64,000 nt of DNA. Origin: Pseudomonas reactans (lineage in GTDB: Bacteria > Pseudomonadota > Gammaproteobacteria > Pseudomonadales > Pseudomonadaceae). Location of the stretch: NCBI RefSeq assembly GCF_013385825.1, contig NZ_JACAPG010000018.1:1-64000 (forward strand), read 5' to 3'. This document shows positions 56,008-63,676 of the stretch, piece by piece. Below the pieces are notes generated by a model. The model was not told where the DNA came from. It ran no database searches and saw nothing but the letters and a program-made list of their open reading frames with translations. The translations under genes and the position numbers were made by a program. The first letter of the stretch is position 1, and each line of letters begins with the position of its first letter.

Positions 56008-56718
56008 TCAAACCTCTGCGGGCGTGGCGGCGCGATTGAGATCGGCCAGCGACAGGTTGCGGTCGAACAACGAAGCCAGGCTCTGGTCATGACTGACAAA
56101 CAACAGGCTGGCGCCGGCTTCACGGCATTCGGCGAACAACAACTGCAGGAAGGCTTCGCGGGCGTCGTAGTCCAGGGCCGACGTGGGTTCGTCGGCAATC
56201 ACCAGTTCCGGTTGGCCGATCAATGCACGGGCAGCGGCGACACGTTGTTGCTGGCCGATGGACAGTGAGTCGGCGCGGCGCTCCAGCAGGGTTTTGTCTT
56301 TCAACCCAAGGTGCGCAAGTAAAGCAGCGGCGGCTTGGTCGACACTGCCGTGACGCTGCTTCGCCCGCTGTGCACGCAACTTGGAAAAGTGGCAAGGCAA
56401 CTCGACGTTCTCGCGCACCGACAGGAATGGCAGCAGGTTGAACTGCTGGAAGATGTAGCCGGTGTGGTCGACGCGGAAGCGGTCGCGGGCGCCGGCCGAC
56501 AGCTCGGTCAGCTCCTGGCCGAGCAGGCGGATGCTGCCCTGGCTGGGTTTCTGTACACCGCCGAGCAGGCCCAGCAGCGTGGTTTTGCCACTGCCGCTCG
56601 GGCCCTTGAGAAACAGGGTTTCCCCCGCTTCCAGGCGGAACGCGGGGATGTCCAGCAACTGGGGGTGACCGGGCCAGTTGAAGCCCAGGTCGGATAGTTC
56701 GATTAACGCTTGAGTCAT
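56008..56718 (-). CDS. ABC transporter ATP-binding protein (LolD/MacB-like, zinc operon)
   Basis: A 236-aa ABC ATPase with Walker A GPSGSGKTT (39-47), Q-loop YIFQQFNLLPFLSVRENV, signature LSIGQQQRVAAARAL (LSIGQ in place of LSGGQ), Walker B LVIADEPTS and the switch histidine in LFVSHDQ. The type matches ATPases that pair with FtsX-like permeases, and the permease gene follows after 1 nt. A REPIN separates it from the upstream ZrgA-like gene, which may set different expression levels. Confidence 0.9.
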   Translation of the reverse strand: MTQALIELSDLGFNWPGHPQLLDIPAFRLEAGETLFLKGPSGSGKTTLLGLLGGVQKPSQGSIRLLGQELTELSAGARDRFRVDHTGYIFQQFNLLPFLSVRENVELPCHFSKLRAQRAKQRHGSVDQAAAALLAHLGLKDKTLLERRADSLSIGQQQRVAAARALIGQPELVIADEPTSALDYDAREAFLQLLFAECREAGASLLFVSHDQSLASLFDRNLSLADLNRAATPAEV

Positions 56719-56753
56719 GGGAAATCACAGGTCTCAAAAAAGGCGCAAAACCC

Positions 56754-56841
56754 TGTAGGAGCCGGCTTGCCGGCGATTGCATCACCGCGGAGTGCCCGAT
56801 ATGCCGCAGCGATACCATCGCCGGCAAGCCGGCTCCTACAG
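56754..56841. repeat. REPIN inside the zinc operon
   Basis: TGTAGGAGCCGGCTTGCCGG starts at 56754 and the inverted partner ends at 56841. It lies between the first gene of the operon (ZrgA-like, stop at 56849) and the ATPase gene (start at 56718), a 130-nt gap. Confidence 0.92.
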
Positions 56842-56848
56842 GTTTCAA

Positions 56849-57454
56849 TCAGAGCTTCAGGGTAGCGGCTTGTGCTGTTGCTTCAACACCCTGCTGGCCA
56901 CTCGGACCGATCAGTTGTACCTGAATTTTCTGGGTGGCGGGGAAGGTCTTGAACACCTGGGTCAGGTCAAGGTTGCTCAGGGCCTTCGGCGTGGCGCAGG
57001 TGAACTGGTAGTGGGCGTGGATTTCGCTGTGGTCGTGATGATGCTCATGGGCAGCCGCGCCTTTGCCGTCGGTGGCGTGGTCATCATCGTCGTCGTCATG
57101 ATCGGCTTCCGGCTTATCGCCGAACAACGGGCTGTTGAGTTCCTGGCTGCTGACCACGCAACCGGCGCCCTTGGGCAAGTTGAACAGGGCGATAGGGTTT
57201 TCCAGCTGTTTGCGCACGGCGGCGACCTTGGCTTTGTCTGCCGGAGTGGTGGCCAGGTGTTCGAAACCCACCAGGTTCATCGCCGGGCTGTCCAGCTCCA
57301 GCTCCAGGGCCTGGCCGTCGAGCACCGCGTTGAGGCGACCGACGCCATGTTCGTGGGCGCCAAGGCTGCCGTGTTCATGGTCGTGATCATCATGAGCGTG
57401 GGCAACCGCCAGTGGCAGCAGGGCAAACGGCAAAGCAAGCAACAGACGGCGCAT
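56849..57454 (-). CDS. ZrgA-type (DUF2796) periplasmic zinc-binding protein
   Basis: A 201-aa exported protein with a signal peptide (1 to about 19, ending AVAHA) and several His/Asp-rich stretches: HDDHDHEHGSLGAHEHG at the mature N-terminus, then DHDDDDDDH and HEHHHDHSEIHAH in the middle. These look like zinc-binding loops. DUF2796/ZrgA proteins belong to Zur-regulated operons with an ABC ATPase, a permease and a DUF3299 protein (PA4063-PA4066 in P. aeruginosa, zrg genes in V. cholerae, from memory). First gene of that operon here. A strong palindrome like a Zur box lies 26-47 nt upstream. Start at 57454, two codons of choice apart from a longer frame. Confidence 0.85.
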   Translation of the reverse strand: MRRLLLALPFALLPLAVAHAHDDHDHEHGSLGAHEHGVGRLNAVLDGQALELELDSPAMNLVGFEHLATTPADKAKVAAVRKQLENPIALFNLPKGAGCVVSSQELNSPLFGDKPEADHDDDDDDHATDGKGAAAHEHHHDHSEIHAHYQFTCATPKALSNLDLTQVFKTFPATQKIQVQLIGPSGQQGVEATAQAATLKL

Positions 57455-57479
57455 GAGAAGGCTCCAGAACATGAAAGTT

Positions 57480-57501
57480 TTGTTATGTGATCTTATAACA
57501 A
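57480..57501 (-). promoter_or_regulatory. Candidate Zur operator
   Basis: The 22-bp palindrome TTGTTAT-N8-ATAACAA has the GTTAT...ATAAC arms of gammaproteobacterial Zur boxes and a GATC centre. A TATAAG that could be a -10 box lies within it on the - strand, so bound Zur-Zn would block the operon. It may also affect the divergent gene at 57585. Confidence 0.72.
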
Positions 57502-57584
57502 TTGCCGCTGAGTTTGACCGCCCGCTTGGCGTTGCGCAAGCCGCATGGGAGCATGCTTGTCAGAAAAGTGCAGGAGTAAGGACG

Positions 57585-57932
57585 ATGTTGCGAATTCGTG
57601 GAACGGTCGGCGACTTGCCGGTGGACTTGACCCTGGAGCTGGACGACGGCGATTGGGCACGGCTGGGCGCGCAGTTGCAGGCGACGCCTGTACCCGCCGC
57701 AGCAACAGCGACACCGGTGAAGCAGAATGACGACCTGTGGCAGAACGCCCAGGACCTGTTGCGCAAAGCCGGGCAGCTCAGCGGCCTGGAGTTGCTCGAT
57801 CAGTTGGAAGGTTTGGCCGGCGATGCGGCGTCAGGCAAGCGCCTGCTGGTGCGCCTGCGCCATAGCGCCCAGGTCAAGGTCAGCAGCGGCGGGGATACGC
57901 CCCTCTATACCTGGACCCACACCCCCTTGTAG
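57585..57932 (+). CDS. Hypothetical protein, 115 aa
   Basis: I do not recognise a characterised family. The protein is acidic and soluble. It has an N-terminal segment MLRIRGTVGDLPVDLTLEL, an Ala/Pro/Thr-rich linker (about 38-48), and a helical second half with LWQNAQDLLRKAGQLSGLEL. The start at 57585 follows AGGAGTAAGG. It is divergent from the ZrgA-like gene and shares the Zur-like region. Its TAG stop lies in the first REP of the downstream REPIN, so the C-terminus may have been set by that insertion. A gene in the same place exists in P. aeruginosa, as I recall. Confidence 0.7.
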   Translation: MLRIRGTVGDLPVDLTLELDDGDWARLGAQLQATPVPAAATATPVKQNDDLWQNAQDLLRKAGQLSGLELLDQLEGLAGDAASGKRLLVRLRHSAQVKVSSGGDTPLYTWTHTPL

Positions 57933-58028
57933 GAGCGAGCTTGCTCGCGAAGAACTCATAGGCGCCGCGTTTATCCAGTATGCCCGCGTCATCGTTGACG
58001 GTCTTCGCGAGCAAGCTCGCTCCTACAA
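57927..58028. repeat. REPIN of a second class (GCGAGC type)
   Basis: TTGTAGGAGCGAGCTTGCTC at 57927-57946 and its inverted partner CGAGCAAGCTCGCTCCTACA ending near 58028 form a doublet. The core differs from the GCCGGC class elsewhere in the window. It lies between two convergent genes and supplies the stop codon of the left one. Confidence 0.92.
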
Positions 58029-58035
58029 TGGAGGG

Positions 58036-58908
58036 TTAGTACAGCGCGGCAAACAACTTGCGGCGGTACACGGTCACCAGCGGGTGATCATTGCCCAGCA
58101 GTTCGAACACCTGCAGCAAGGTTTTGTGCGGCAGGCCTTCGCTGTAGCTGCGGTTGCGGATGAACAGCTTGAGCAGGCCTTCCAGCGCCGCGTCGTACTG
58201 CTGGCGCGCCAGTTGCTGGATCGCCAACTGGTAGGCCGCTTCGTCGTCCTGTGGGTTTTGCGCCAGGCGGCTTTTCAGCTCGGCGGCGTCCGGCAGATCG
58301 GCAGCCTGACGCAGGAAGGTAATCTGTGCCTTGGCGCCGGCGAGGGCGGCTTTGTGGTCGTCGCTTTTCACCGCGTCCAGCACGGTCTGGGCTTCGCCCA
58401 GTTCACCGCGCTCGGCCAGGCAGCGTGCGTAGAGAATCAGCGCCGCAGCGTTGGTGTTGTCCTCGCCCAGCAAGGTCACCAGCACAGCTTCTGCATCGCT
58501 GATGCGACCTTCGGCAAACAACGCCTGGGCCTGCTCCAACGGATCCGCTGCAGCCGGTGGCGGCATCTGTACATGCGGCTCCAGCATCGCGCGCACCGCC
58601 GACTCTGGCTGCGCCCCGGCAAACCCATCCACCGGCTGGCCGTCCTTGAACAACACCACCGTCGGCAGGCTTTGAATGCCAAAGCGCGCAACAATATCCT
58701 GCTCGGCCTCGCAATCAACCTTGGCCAGCAGCAACTCACCCTGATAACTCTCGGCAACTTTCGCGAGCATCGGCATCAACGCCTTGCACGGCGCGCACCA
58801 CTCGGCCCAGAAATCCACCAGCACGGGTTTTTCGAAGGAGTTCTGGATCACTGCCTGGTCGAAGGTGGCGGTGGTGACATCGAAGATATACGGCGTGGGC
58901 TGACTCAT
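58036..58908 (-). CDS. cnoX: Thioredoxin-TPR chaperone, CnoX/YbbN family
   Basis: A 290-aa cytoplasmic protein with an N-terminal thioredoxin domain (about 1-110) and C-terminal TPR-like helices (about 120-290, tetratricopeptide pattern EAQALFAEGRISDAEAVL). CnoX in E. coli is a chlorine-activated holdase that hands clients to GroEL/ES and DnaK. The active site is WCAPCK, with both cysteines, unlike the redox-inactive SQHC of E. coli CnoX, so this version could also be an oxidoreductase. The ATG at 58908 gives MSQPTPYIFDVTTATFDQ. Confidence 0.88.
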   Translation of the reverse strand: MSQPTPYIFDVTTATFDQAVIQNSFEKPVLVDFWAEWCAPCKALMPMLAKVAESYQGELLLAKVDCEAEQDIVARFGIQSLPTVVLFKDGQPVDGFAGAQPESAVRAMLEPHVQMPPPAAADPLEQAQALFAEGRISDAEAVLVTLLGEDNTNAAALILYARCLAERGELGEAQTVLDAVKSDDHKAALAGAKAQITFLRQAADLPDAAELKSRLAQNPQDDEAAYQLAIQQLARQQYDAALEGLLKLFIRNRSYSEGLPHKTLLQVFELLGNDHPLVTVYRRKLFAALY

Positions 58909-58940
58909 GGGGCGTCTCGAATAAAGCGGGAATGGGGCAA

Positions 58941-59603
58941 CTATAAGGGCTGGCGCCGCGAATGGTACAGGCTCACCTTGCGAAACTCCCAAGGCTCCGC
59001 CAAGTCCGGCAACGTCAGCGCATCCAGGATCTCCAGCCTTTGATAATCCGGGTGCTGAAAATCTCTTACTCGCGAATCCGCCACCAACGCCTCGCGGCCC
59101 CGCGTGAGGAACTGATCCAGCAGCGGCAGGTTAGCCCGGTCGTAGAGCACATCGGCCACCAGGATCAGGTCGAAGCGGTCGGCTTCGGCAAAAAAGTCTG
59201 CCGAATAACCCAACTCCACTCCATTGAGTTCGGCATTCGCCCGGCAGGACGCCAGCGCCAGTGGGTCGAGGTCACAAGCCACCACTTCCAGCGCGCCGGC
59301 TTTGACCGCGGCAATCCCGGCCACGCCGGAGCCCGCGCCAAAATCCAGCACGCGCTTGCCCGCCACCCACTGCGGGTTCGCCGCCAGGTATCGCGCCAGC
59401 GCCAGGCCGCTGGCCCAGCAAAAGCTCCAGTAGGGCGGTTCATGCAGGATGCGCCGGGTTTCGTCGGGGCTGAAGGCGCGGTCCATGTTGTCCGCATCGA
59501 GCAGCCACAACGACAACGCGGTGCCCGGCAGTGGGCAGGGCACCAGGTGCGCGTCGCCGATCAGTTCGCTCAGCGCGGCTTGCAGGTCCAGCGGTGGCGT
59601 CAT
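58941..59603 (-). CDS. Class I SAM methyltransferase (ETFB-lysine/nicotinamide N-methyltransferase-like)
   Basis: A 220-aa protein with SAM motif I VLDFGAGSGVAGIAAVKAG (near 86), acidic loop VACDLDPLAL, and the post-I DLILVADVLYDRANLP typical of the PrmA/ETFBKMT-like protein methyltransferases. YWSFCWASGLALARYL precedes the SAM site, as in that group. The substrate is not known; a protein lysine is most likely, as an inference. It overlaps the downstream lipoprotein gene by 4 nt on the complementary order: its start at 59603 lies at the lipoprotein stop. Confidence 0.8.
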   Translation of the reverse strand: MTPPLDLQAALSELIGDAHLVPCPLPGTALSLWLLDADNMDRAFSPDETRRILHEPPYWSFCWASGLALARYLAANPQWVAGKRVLDFGAGSGVAGIAAVKAGALEVVACDLDPLALASCRANAELNGVELGYSADFFAEADRFDLILVADVLYDRANLPLLDQFLTRGREALVADSRVRDFQHPDYQRLEILDALTLPDLAEPWEFRKVSLYHSRRQPL

Positions 59604-60055
59604 GGTGCCTTGACGAGTTGCAGGGGGCCGGTGGTCTGGGTGATCGCCTGGGTGATGCGTACGGCGGGCAGGTGCAGGATCAACTGGCCGGACTGGCTGG
59701 CGCGACCGCGCAGTTCAACCCGCGCACCGGCCGGGAACGCCTCGGGGTTGAAGCGCAGGCGGAAGGCCAAAGGCTTGCCGTTGCCGCTCAACACGCTGCT
59801 GGCGAGCAGTTGCTGCGGGCGTGAACGGTCATCGATCACCAGCAACGCCATCTCGACTTCGGCGCCCGCCGGAATGTTGGTCAGGCTGCCGCTGATTTCC
59901 CGCTGGTAGGCGGGCAGGGGGCCTAGGTCTTCAATGCCGGGGACTTTTTTCTCTTGTGCCGGGGTGGGTTGAGGTGCGGCCGGCTTGGGGGCTTCGCTGC
60001 TGCAGGCGACCAGGAAACTGAACAGGGTGAGCAAAACAAGTGGTCGTAACTGCAT
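59600..60055 (-). CDS. YbaY-like lipoprotein
   Basis: A 151-aa lipoprotein. The signal ends in a lipobox FLVAC with the lipidated Cys at about residue 18. A Pro/Ala-rich linker follows, then a beta-sandwich YbaY domain with ISGSLTNIPAGAEVEMALL and FNPEAFPAGARVELRGRAS. YbaY proteins are of unknown function and probably reside in the outer membrane. The ATG at 60055 is chosen so the signal peptide starts MQLRPLVLLTLFSF. It precedes the methyltransferase gene with a 4-nt ATGA overlap. Confidence 0.82.
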   Translation of the reverse strand: MQLRPLVLLTLFSFLVACSSEAPKPAAPQPTPAQEKKVPGIEDLGPLPAYQREISGSLTNIPAGAEVEMALLVIDDRSRPQQLLASSVLSGNGKPLAFRLRFNPEAFPAGARVELRGRASQSGQLILHLPAVRITQAITQTTGPLQLVKAP

Positions 60056-60195
60056 GTACGGCTCCAGAAAGGACAAAATCCGTGGCTTGAAAAATATGAA
60101 ACATAATAGTCAGCCTATATACCGTAAAGGCTATGGCTTGTCTTGCCACGGGGATGCGCTACCATGGCCCTCCCTTTATTTGTTGCCTGCCCACC

Positions 60196-60660
60196 ATGCA
60201 CTGTCCCTTCTGCGGTGCCAACGACACCAAGGTCATTGACTCGCGTCTGGTCGCCGAGGGCGATCAAGTGCGTCGCCGGCGCGAATGCCTGGCCTGCGGT
60301 GAACGTTTCACCACCTTCGAAACCGCCGAACTGGTATTGCCACGTCTGATCAAATCCGACGGCAGCCGCCAGCCTTTCGACGAAGAAAAACTGCGCGCCG
60401 GTATGCAGCGCGCCCTGGAAAAACGCCCGGTGAGTGTCGAGCGGCTGGAGGCGGCGCTGGTGCATATCAAGCACAAGCTGCGCGCCACCGGCGAACGCGA
60501 GGTCAAGAGCCTGGTGGTGGGAGAGCTGGTGATGGGCGAGCTGCAAAAGCTCGACGAAGTTGCCTACATCCGTTTCGCCTCGGTGTATCGACGCTTCCAG
60601 GACCTCAACGAGTTCCGCGAAGAGATCGACCGCCTGGCCCGTGAGCCTGCCAAAGAATGA
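60196..60660 (+). CDS. nrdR: Transcriptional repressor NrdR
   Basis: NrdR senses ATP/dATP and represses ribonucleotide reductase genes. The 154-aa protein has the zinc ribbon with C3, C6 (MHCPFCGAND) and C31, C34 (ECLACGERF), then an ATP-cone (about 49-139) with LIKSDGSRQPFDEEKLRAGM. The start at 60196 is fixed by the zinc ribbon; upstream in-frame residues are not family-like. It overlaps ribD by 4 nt (ATGA), the nrdR-rib arrangement found in many proteobacteria. Confidence 0.96.
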   Translation: MHCPFCGANDTKVIDSRLVAEGDQVRRRRECLACGERFTTFETAELVLPRLIKSDGSRQPFDEEKLRAGMQRALEKRPVSVERLEAALVHIKHKLRATGEREVKSLVVGELVMGELQKLDEVAYIRFASVYRRFQDLNEFREEIDRLAREPAKE

Positions 60661-61793
60661 ACCCACCGTCTGCCGAACAAGCTGTGCTTGACGCCCATTA
60701 CATGGCCCGCGCCCTGGAACTGGCGCGCAAGGGCCTGTACACCACCCATCCCAACCCGCGTGTGGGGTGCGTGATTGTGCGCGATGGGCAGATTGTCGGC
60801 GAAGGCTGGCATGAGCGCACCGGCGAACCCCATGCCGAACCCAACGCCCTGCGCGCCGCCGGCGCCAAGGCCCGTGGCGCCACGGTGTACGTGACCCTCG
60901 AACCGTGCAGTCATCACGGGCGTACGCCGCCCTGCGCGGATGCGTTAGTCACCGCCGGTGTCGCCCGCGTGGTGGCCGGGATGCAGGACCCGAACCCGGA
61001 AGTGGCCGGGCGCGGCATGCAGCGCCTGGCTCAAGCCGGTATCGAGGTGCGCAGCGGTGTGTTGGAAGCAGAAGCACGCGCGCTGAATCCGGGTTTCCTC
61101 AAGCGCATGGAACATGGCCTGCCCTTTGTGCGGGTCAAACTGGCGATGAGCCTGGACGGCCGCACCGCGATGGCCAGTGGCGAAAGCCAATGGATCACCG
61201 GTCCGGCTGCCCGCGCCGCTGTGCAACGCCTGCGCGCCGAGGCCAGCGTGGTGCTGACCGGCGCCGACACGGTGCTGGCCGACGGTGCTCGCCTGACCGT
61301 GCGCGCCGCCGAACTCGGCCTGGATGAAGCCACCACCGCCCTGGCCATGTCGCGTCCGCCGTTGCGCGTGCTGATCGACGGCCGCCTGCGCGTGCCGCTC
61401 AATGCGCCATTCTTCAAGGCCGGTCCGGCGTTGGTCATCACCTGCGTGACCCCGGAAAACCAGTTTCCTCGTGGCCCCGAGTGCCTGGTGGTGCCGGGCG
61501 TCGACGGCCAGGTCGACCTGCGCTCGGCGCTGGTCGCGCTGGCGGCCCGTGGCGTCAACGAAGTACTGGTGGAAGCTGGCCCAAGCCTGGCCGGTGCGTT
61601 TGCCCAGCAAGGCCTGGTGGATGAGTACGTGATATTCATCGCCGGCAAATTCCTCGGCTCCGCCGCGCGGCCTTTGTTGGATTGGCCGCTTGAGAAACTG
61701 GCCGACGCCCCCCAACTCAAGATCACTGAAATGCGCGCTGTAGGCGACGACTGGCGAGTCACTGCCATCCCTGTGCCAGCAGCGAGCGTATAA
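60657..61793 (+). CDS. ribD: Bifunctional riboflavin deaminase/reductase RibD
   Basis: RibD deaminates the pyrimidine from GTP cyclohydrolase II and reduces its ribose side chain. The 378-aa protein has the cytidine-deaminase-like domain (about 8-150) with HAE in GEPHAEPNALRAAG and the zinc site in LEPCSHHGRTPPCADAL. The reductase domain (about 155-378) shows KLAMSLDGRTAMASGESQWI and VNEVLVEAGPSLAGAF. It overlaps nrdR by 4 nt; ribE starts 45 nt after its stop. Confidence 0.96.
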   Translation: MNPPSAEQAVLDAHYMARALELARKGLYTTHPNPRVGCVIVRDGQIVGEGWHERTGEPHAEPNALRAAGAKARGATVYVTLEPCSHHGRTPPCADALVTAGVARVVAGMQDPNPEVAGRGMQRLAQAGIEVRSGVLEAEARALNPGFLKRMEHGLPFVRVKLAMSLDGRTAMASGESQWITGPAARAAVQRLRAEASVVLTGADTVLADGARLTVRAAELGLDEATTALAMSRPPLRVLIDGRLRVPLNAPFFKAGPALVITCVTPENQFPRGPECLVVPGVDGQVDLRSALVALAARGVNEVLVEAGPSLAGAFAQQGLVDEYVIFIAGKFLGSAARPLLDWPLEKLADAPQLKITEMRAVGDDWRVTAIPVPAASV

Positions 61794-61838
61794 TTTTCTG
61801 CCTGCGCCCAGCGCAGTAACGTTTTCCAGGAGAAGGCC

Positions 61839-62501
61839 ATGTTCACCGGCATTATCGAATCCATCGGCAGCATTCGTGCGATGACCCCAAAAGGCGGCGA
61901 CGTTCGCTTGTCGGTTGAAACCGGCAAGCTCGACCTGGGCGACGTCAAACTGGGCGACAGCATCGCCATCAACGGCGTGTGCCTGACCGTCATCGAGCTG
62001 CCAGGCAACGGTTTTGCCGCCGATGTCAGCCGGGAAACCCTGGACTGCACTGCGATGAACGACCTCAAGGCCGGCAGCCCGGTCAACCTGGAAAAAGCCC
62101 TGACCCCGACCACCCGCCTGGGCGGCCATCTGGTCAGCGGCCATGTCGACGGCGTCGGCGAAGTGGTCGCGCGCAGCGAAAACGCGCGTGCCGTGGAATT
62201 CCGCATTCGCGCGCCGAAAGAGCTGGCCAAGTACATCGCCCACAAAGGCTCGATCACCGTCGACGGCACCAGCCTGACCGTGAACGCCGTGAATGGCGCC
62301 GAATTTGAACTGACCATCATTCCCCACACCCTCAGCGAAACCATCATGGCGTCCTACCAGCCAGGTCGCCGGGTGAACCTGGAAGTGGACTTGCTTGCCC
62401 GTTACCTGGAGCGCCTGCTGTTGGGCGATAAGGCCGCAGAGCCAACATCCGGGAACATCACTGAAAGTTTTCTGGCCGCTAACGGCTACCTGAAATCCTG
62501 A
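61839..62501 (+). CDS. ribE: Riboflavin synthase, alpha chain
   Basis: The enzyme dismutates two 6,7-dimethyl-8-ribityllumazine molecules into riboflavin plus the pyrimidine precursor. The 220-aa protein shows the two lumazine-binding repeats: MFTGIIESIGSI near the start with GDSIAINGVCLTV, and LGGHLVSGHVDGVGEV with GSITVDGTSLTVN. Also called ribC in some pseudomonads. An AGGAGAAGG site precedes the start; ribBA is 15 nt downstream. Confidence 0.95.
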   Translation: MFTGIIESIGSIRAMTPKGGDVRLSVETGKLDLGDVKLGDSIAINGVCLTVIELPGNGFAADVSRETLDCTAMNDLKAGSPVNLEKALTPTTRLGGHLVSGHVDGVGEVVARSENARAVEFRIRAPKELAKYIAHKGSITVDGTSLTVNAVNGAEFELTIIPHTLSETIMASYQPGRRVNLEVDLLARYLERLLLGDKAAEPTSGNITESFLAANGYLKS

Positions 62502-62516
62502 CCAAGGGGGTGCCGC

Positions 62517-63608
62517 GTGGCGCTCAATAGCATCGAAGAACTGGTTGAAGACATCCGCCAAGGCAAGATGGTCATCCTGATGGATGACGAAGACCGCGAA
62601 AACGAAGGCGACATCATCATGGCCGCCGAGGCCTGCCTGCCTGAGCACATCAACTTCATGGCCAAGCACGCCCGCGGGCTGATCTGCATGCCCATGAGCC
62701 GTGAGCGCTGCGAGTTGCTCAAGCTGCCGTTGATGGCGCCGCGCAATGGTTCGGGTTTTGGCACCAAGTTCACCGTCTCGATTGAAGCCACCACCGGGGT
62801 CACCACGGGCATCTCCGCCGCCGACCGCGCACGCACCGTGCAGGCCGCCGCCGCCAAAGACGCCAAGGCCGAAGATATCGTCAGCCCTGGCCACATCTTC
62901 CCGTTGATGGCCCAACCGGGCGGCACCCTGGCCCGTGCCGGCCACACTGAAGCCGCCTGCGACCTGGCGCGCATGGCCGGTTTCGAGCCGAGCGGAGTGA
63001 TCTGCGAAGTGATGAACGACGACGGCACCATGGCCCGTCGCACCGAACTCGAAGCCTTTGCCGCCGAACACAACCTCAAGATCGGCACCATTGCCGACCT
63101 GATTCACTACCGCATGATCCACGAACGTACCGTTCAGCGGATTGCCGAACAGCCACTGGACAGCGAACTGGGCCAATTCAATTTGGTGACCTACCGTGAT
63201 TCAGTGGAAGGCGACGTGCACATGGCCCTGACCCTGGGCAGCATTTGCGCCGAAGAGCCGACCCTGGTGCGTGTGCACAACATGGACCCATTGCGTGACC
63301 TGCTGATGGTCAAGCAACCGGGCCGCTGGAGCCTGCGCGCCGCCATGGCTGCGGTTTCCGAGGCTGGCAGCGGTGTGGTGCTGTTGCTCGGTCACCCGCT
63401 GGATGGCGATGTGTTGCTGGCGCATATCCGCGAAACGGCTGACCACGCGCCGGTGAAAAAACCGACCACCTACAGCATCGTCGGTGCCGGTTCGCAGATC
63501 CTGCGTGACCTGGGCGTGCGCAAAATGCGCTTGATGAGTGCGCCAATGAAATTTAATGCGATATCCGGTTTCGACCTGGAAGTAGTAGAATACGTGCCCT
63601 CCGAATAA
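62517..63608 (+). CDS. ribBA: 3,4-dihydroxy-2-butanone 4-phosphate synthase with degenerate GTP cyclohydrolase II domain
   Basis: The N-terminal half (about 1-205) makes the four-carbon unit of riboflavin from ribulose 5-phosphate. The acidic catalytic loop DDEDRENEGDIIMAAE and the FTVSIEATTGVTTGISAADR region are intact. The C-terminal half aligns with GTP cyclohydrolase II but lacks the zinc cysteine cluster (CxxxxxxxxxxCxC) and the arginine-rich EGRGIG segment, so it is probably inactive, a RibBX type known in pseudomonads. A separate functional ribA should lie elsewhere. The start is GTG at 62517, with an AAGGGGGTG site. ribH follows after 90 nt. Confidence 0.92.
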   Translation: MALNSIEELVEDIRQGKMVILMDDEDRENEGDIIMAAEACLPEHINFMAKHARGLICMPMSRERCELLKLPLMAPRNGSGFGTKFTVSIEATTGVTTGISAADRARTVQAAAAKDAKAEDIVSPGHIFPLMAQPGGTLARAGHTEAACDLARMAGFEPSGVICEVMNDDGTMARRTELEAFAAEHNLKIGTIADLIHYRMIHERTVQRIAEQPLDSELGQFNLVTYRDSVEGDVHMALTLGSICAEEPTLVRVHNMDPLRDLLMVKQPGRWSLRAAMAAVSEAGSGVVLLLGHPLDGDVLLAHIRETADHAPVKKPTTYSIVGAGSQILRDLGVRKMRLMSAPMKFNAISGFDLEVVEYVPSE

Positions 63609-63653
63609 AGGCTGGCGATTTTCGCCCCTTGTTCGCGGTTCAAATATCACTAA

Positions 63654-63676
63654 GGGACGCGTCATACATGCGTCCC
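63654..63676 (+). other. Hairpin between ribBA and ribH
   Basis: GGGACGC / GCGTCCC with a 9-nt loop, 22 nt before the ribH start. No T-tract follows. No FMN-riboswitch pattern is seen in the 90-nt gap. Confidence 0.5.

Noticed and set aside
43450..58028. Repeated palindromes as a CRISPR array
   Set aside because: The copies are few, far apart, inverted in pairs and match Pseudomonas REP units. There are no regular spacers and no cas genes.
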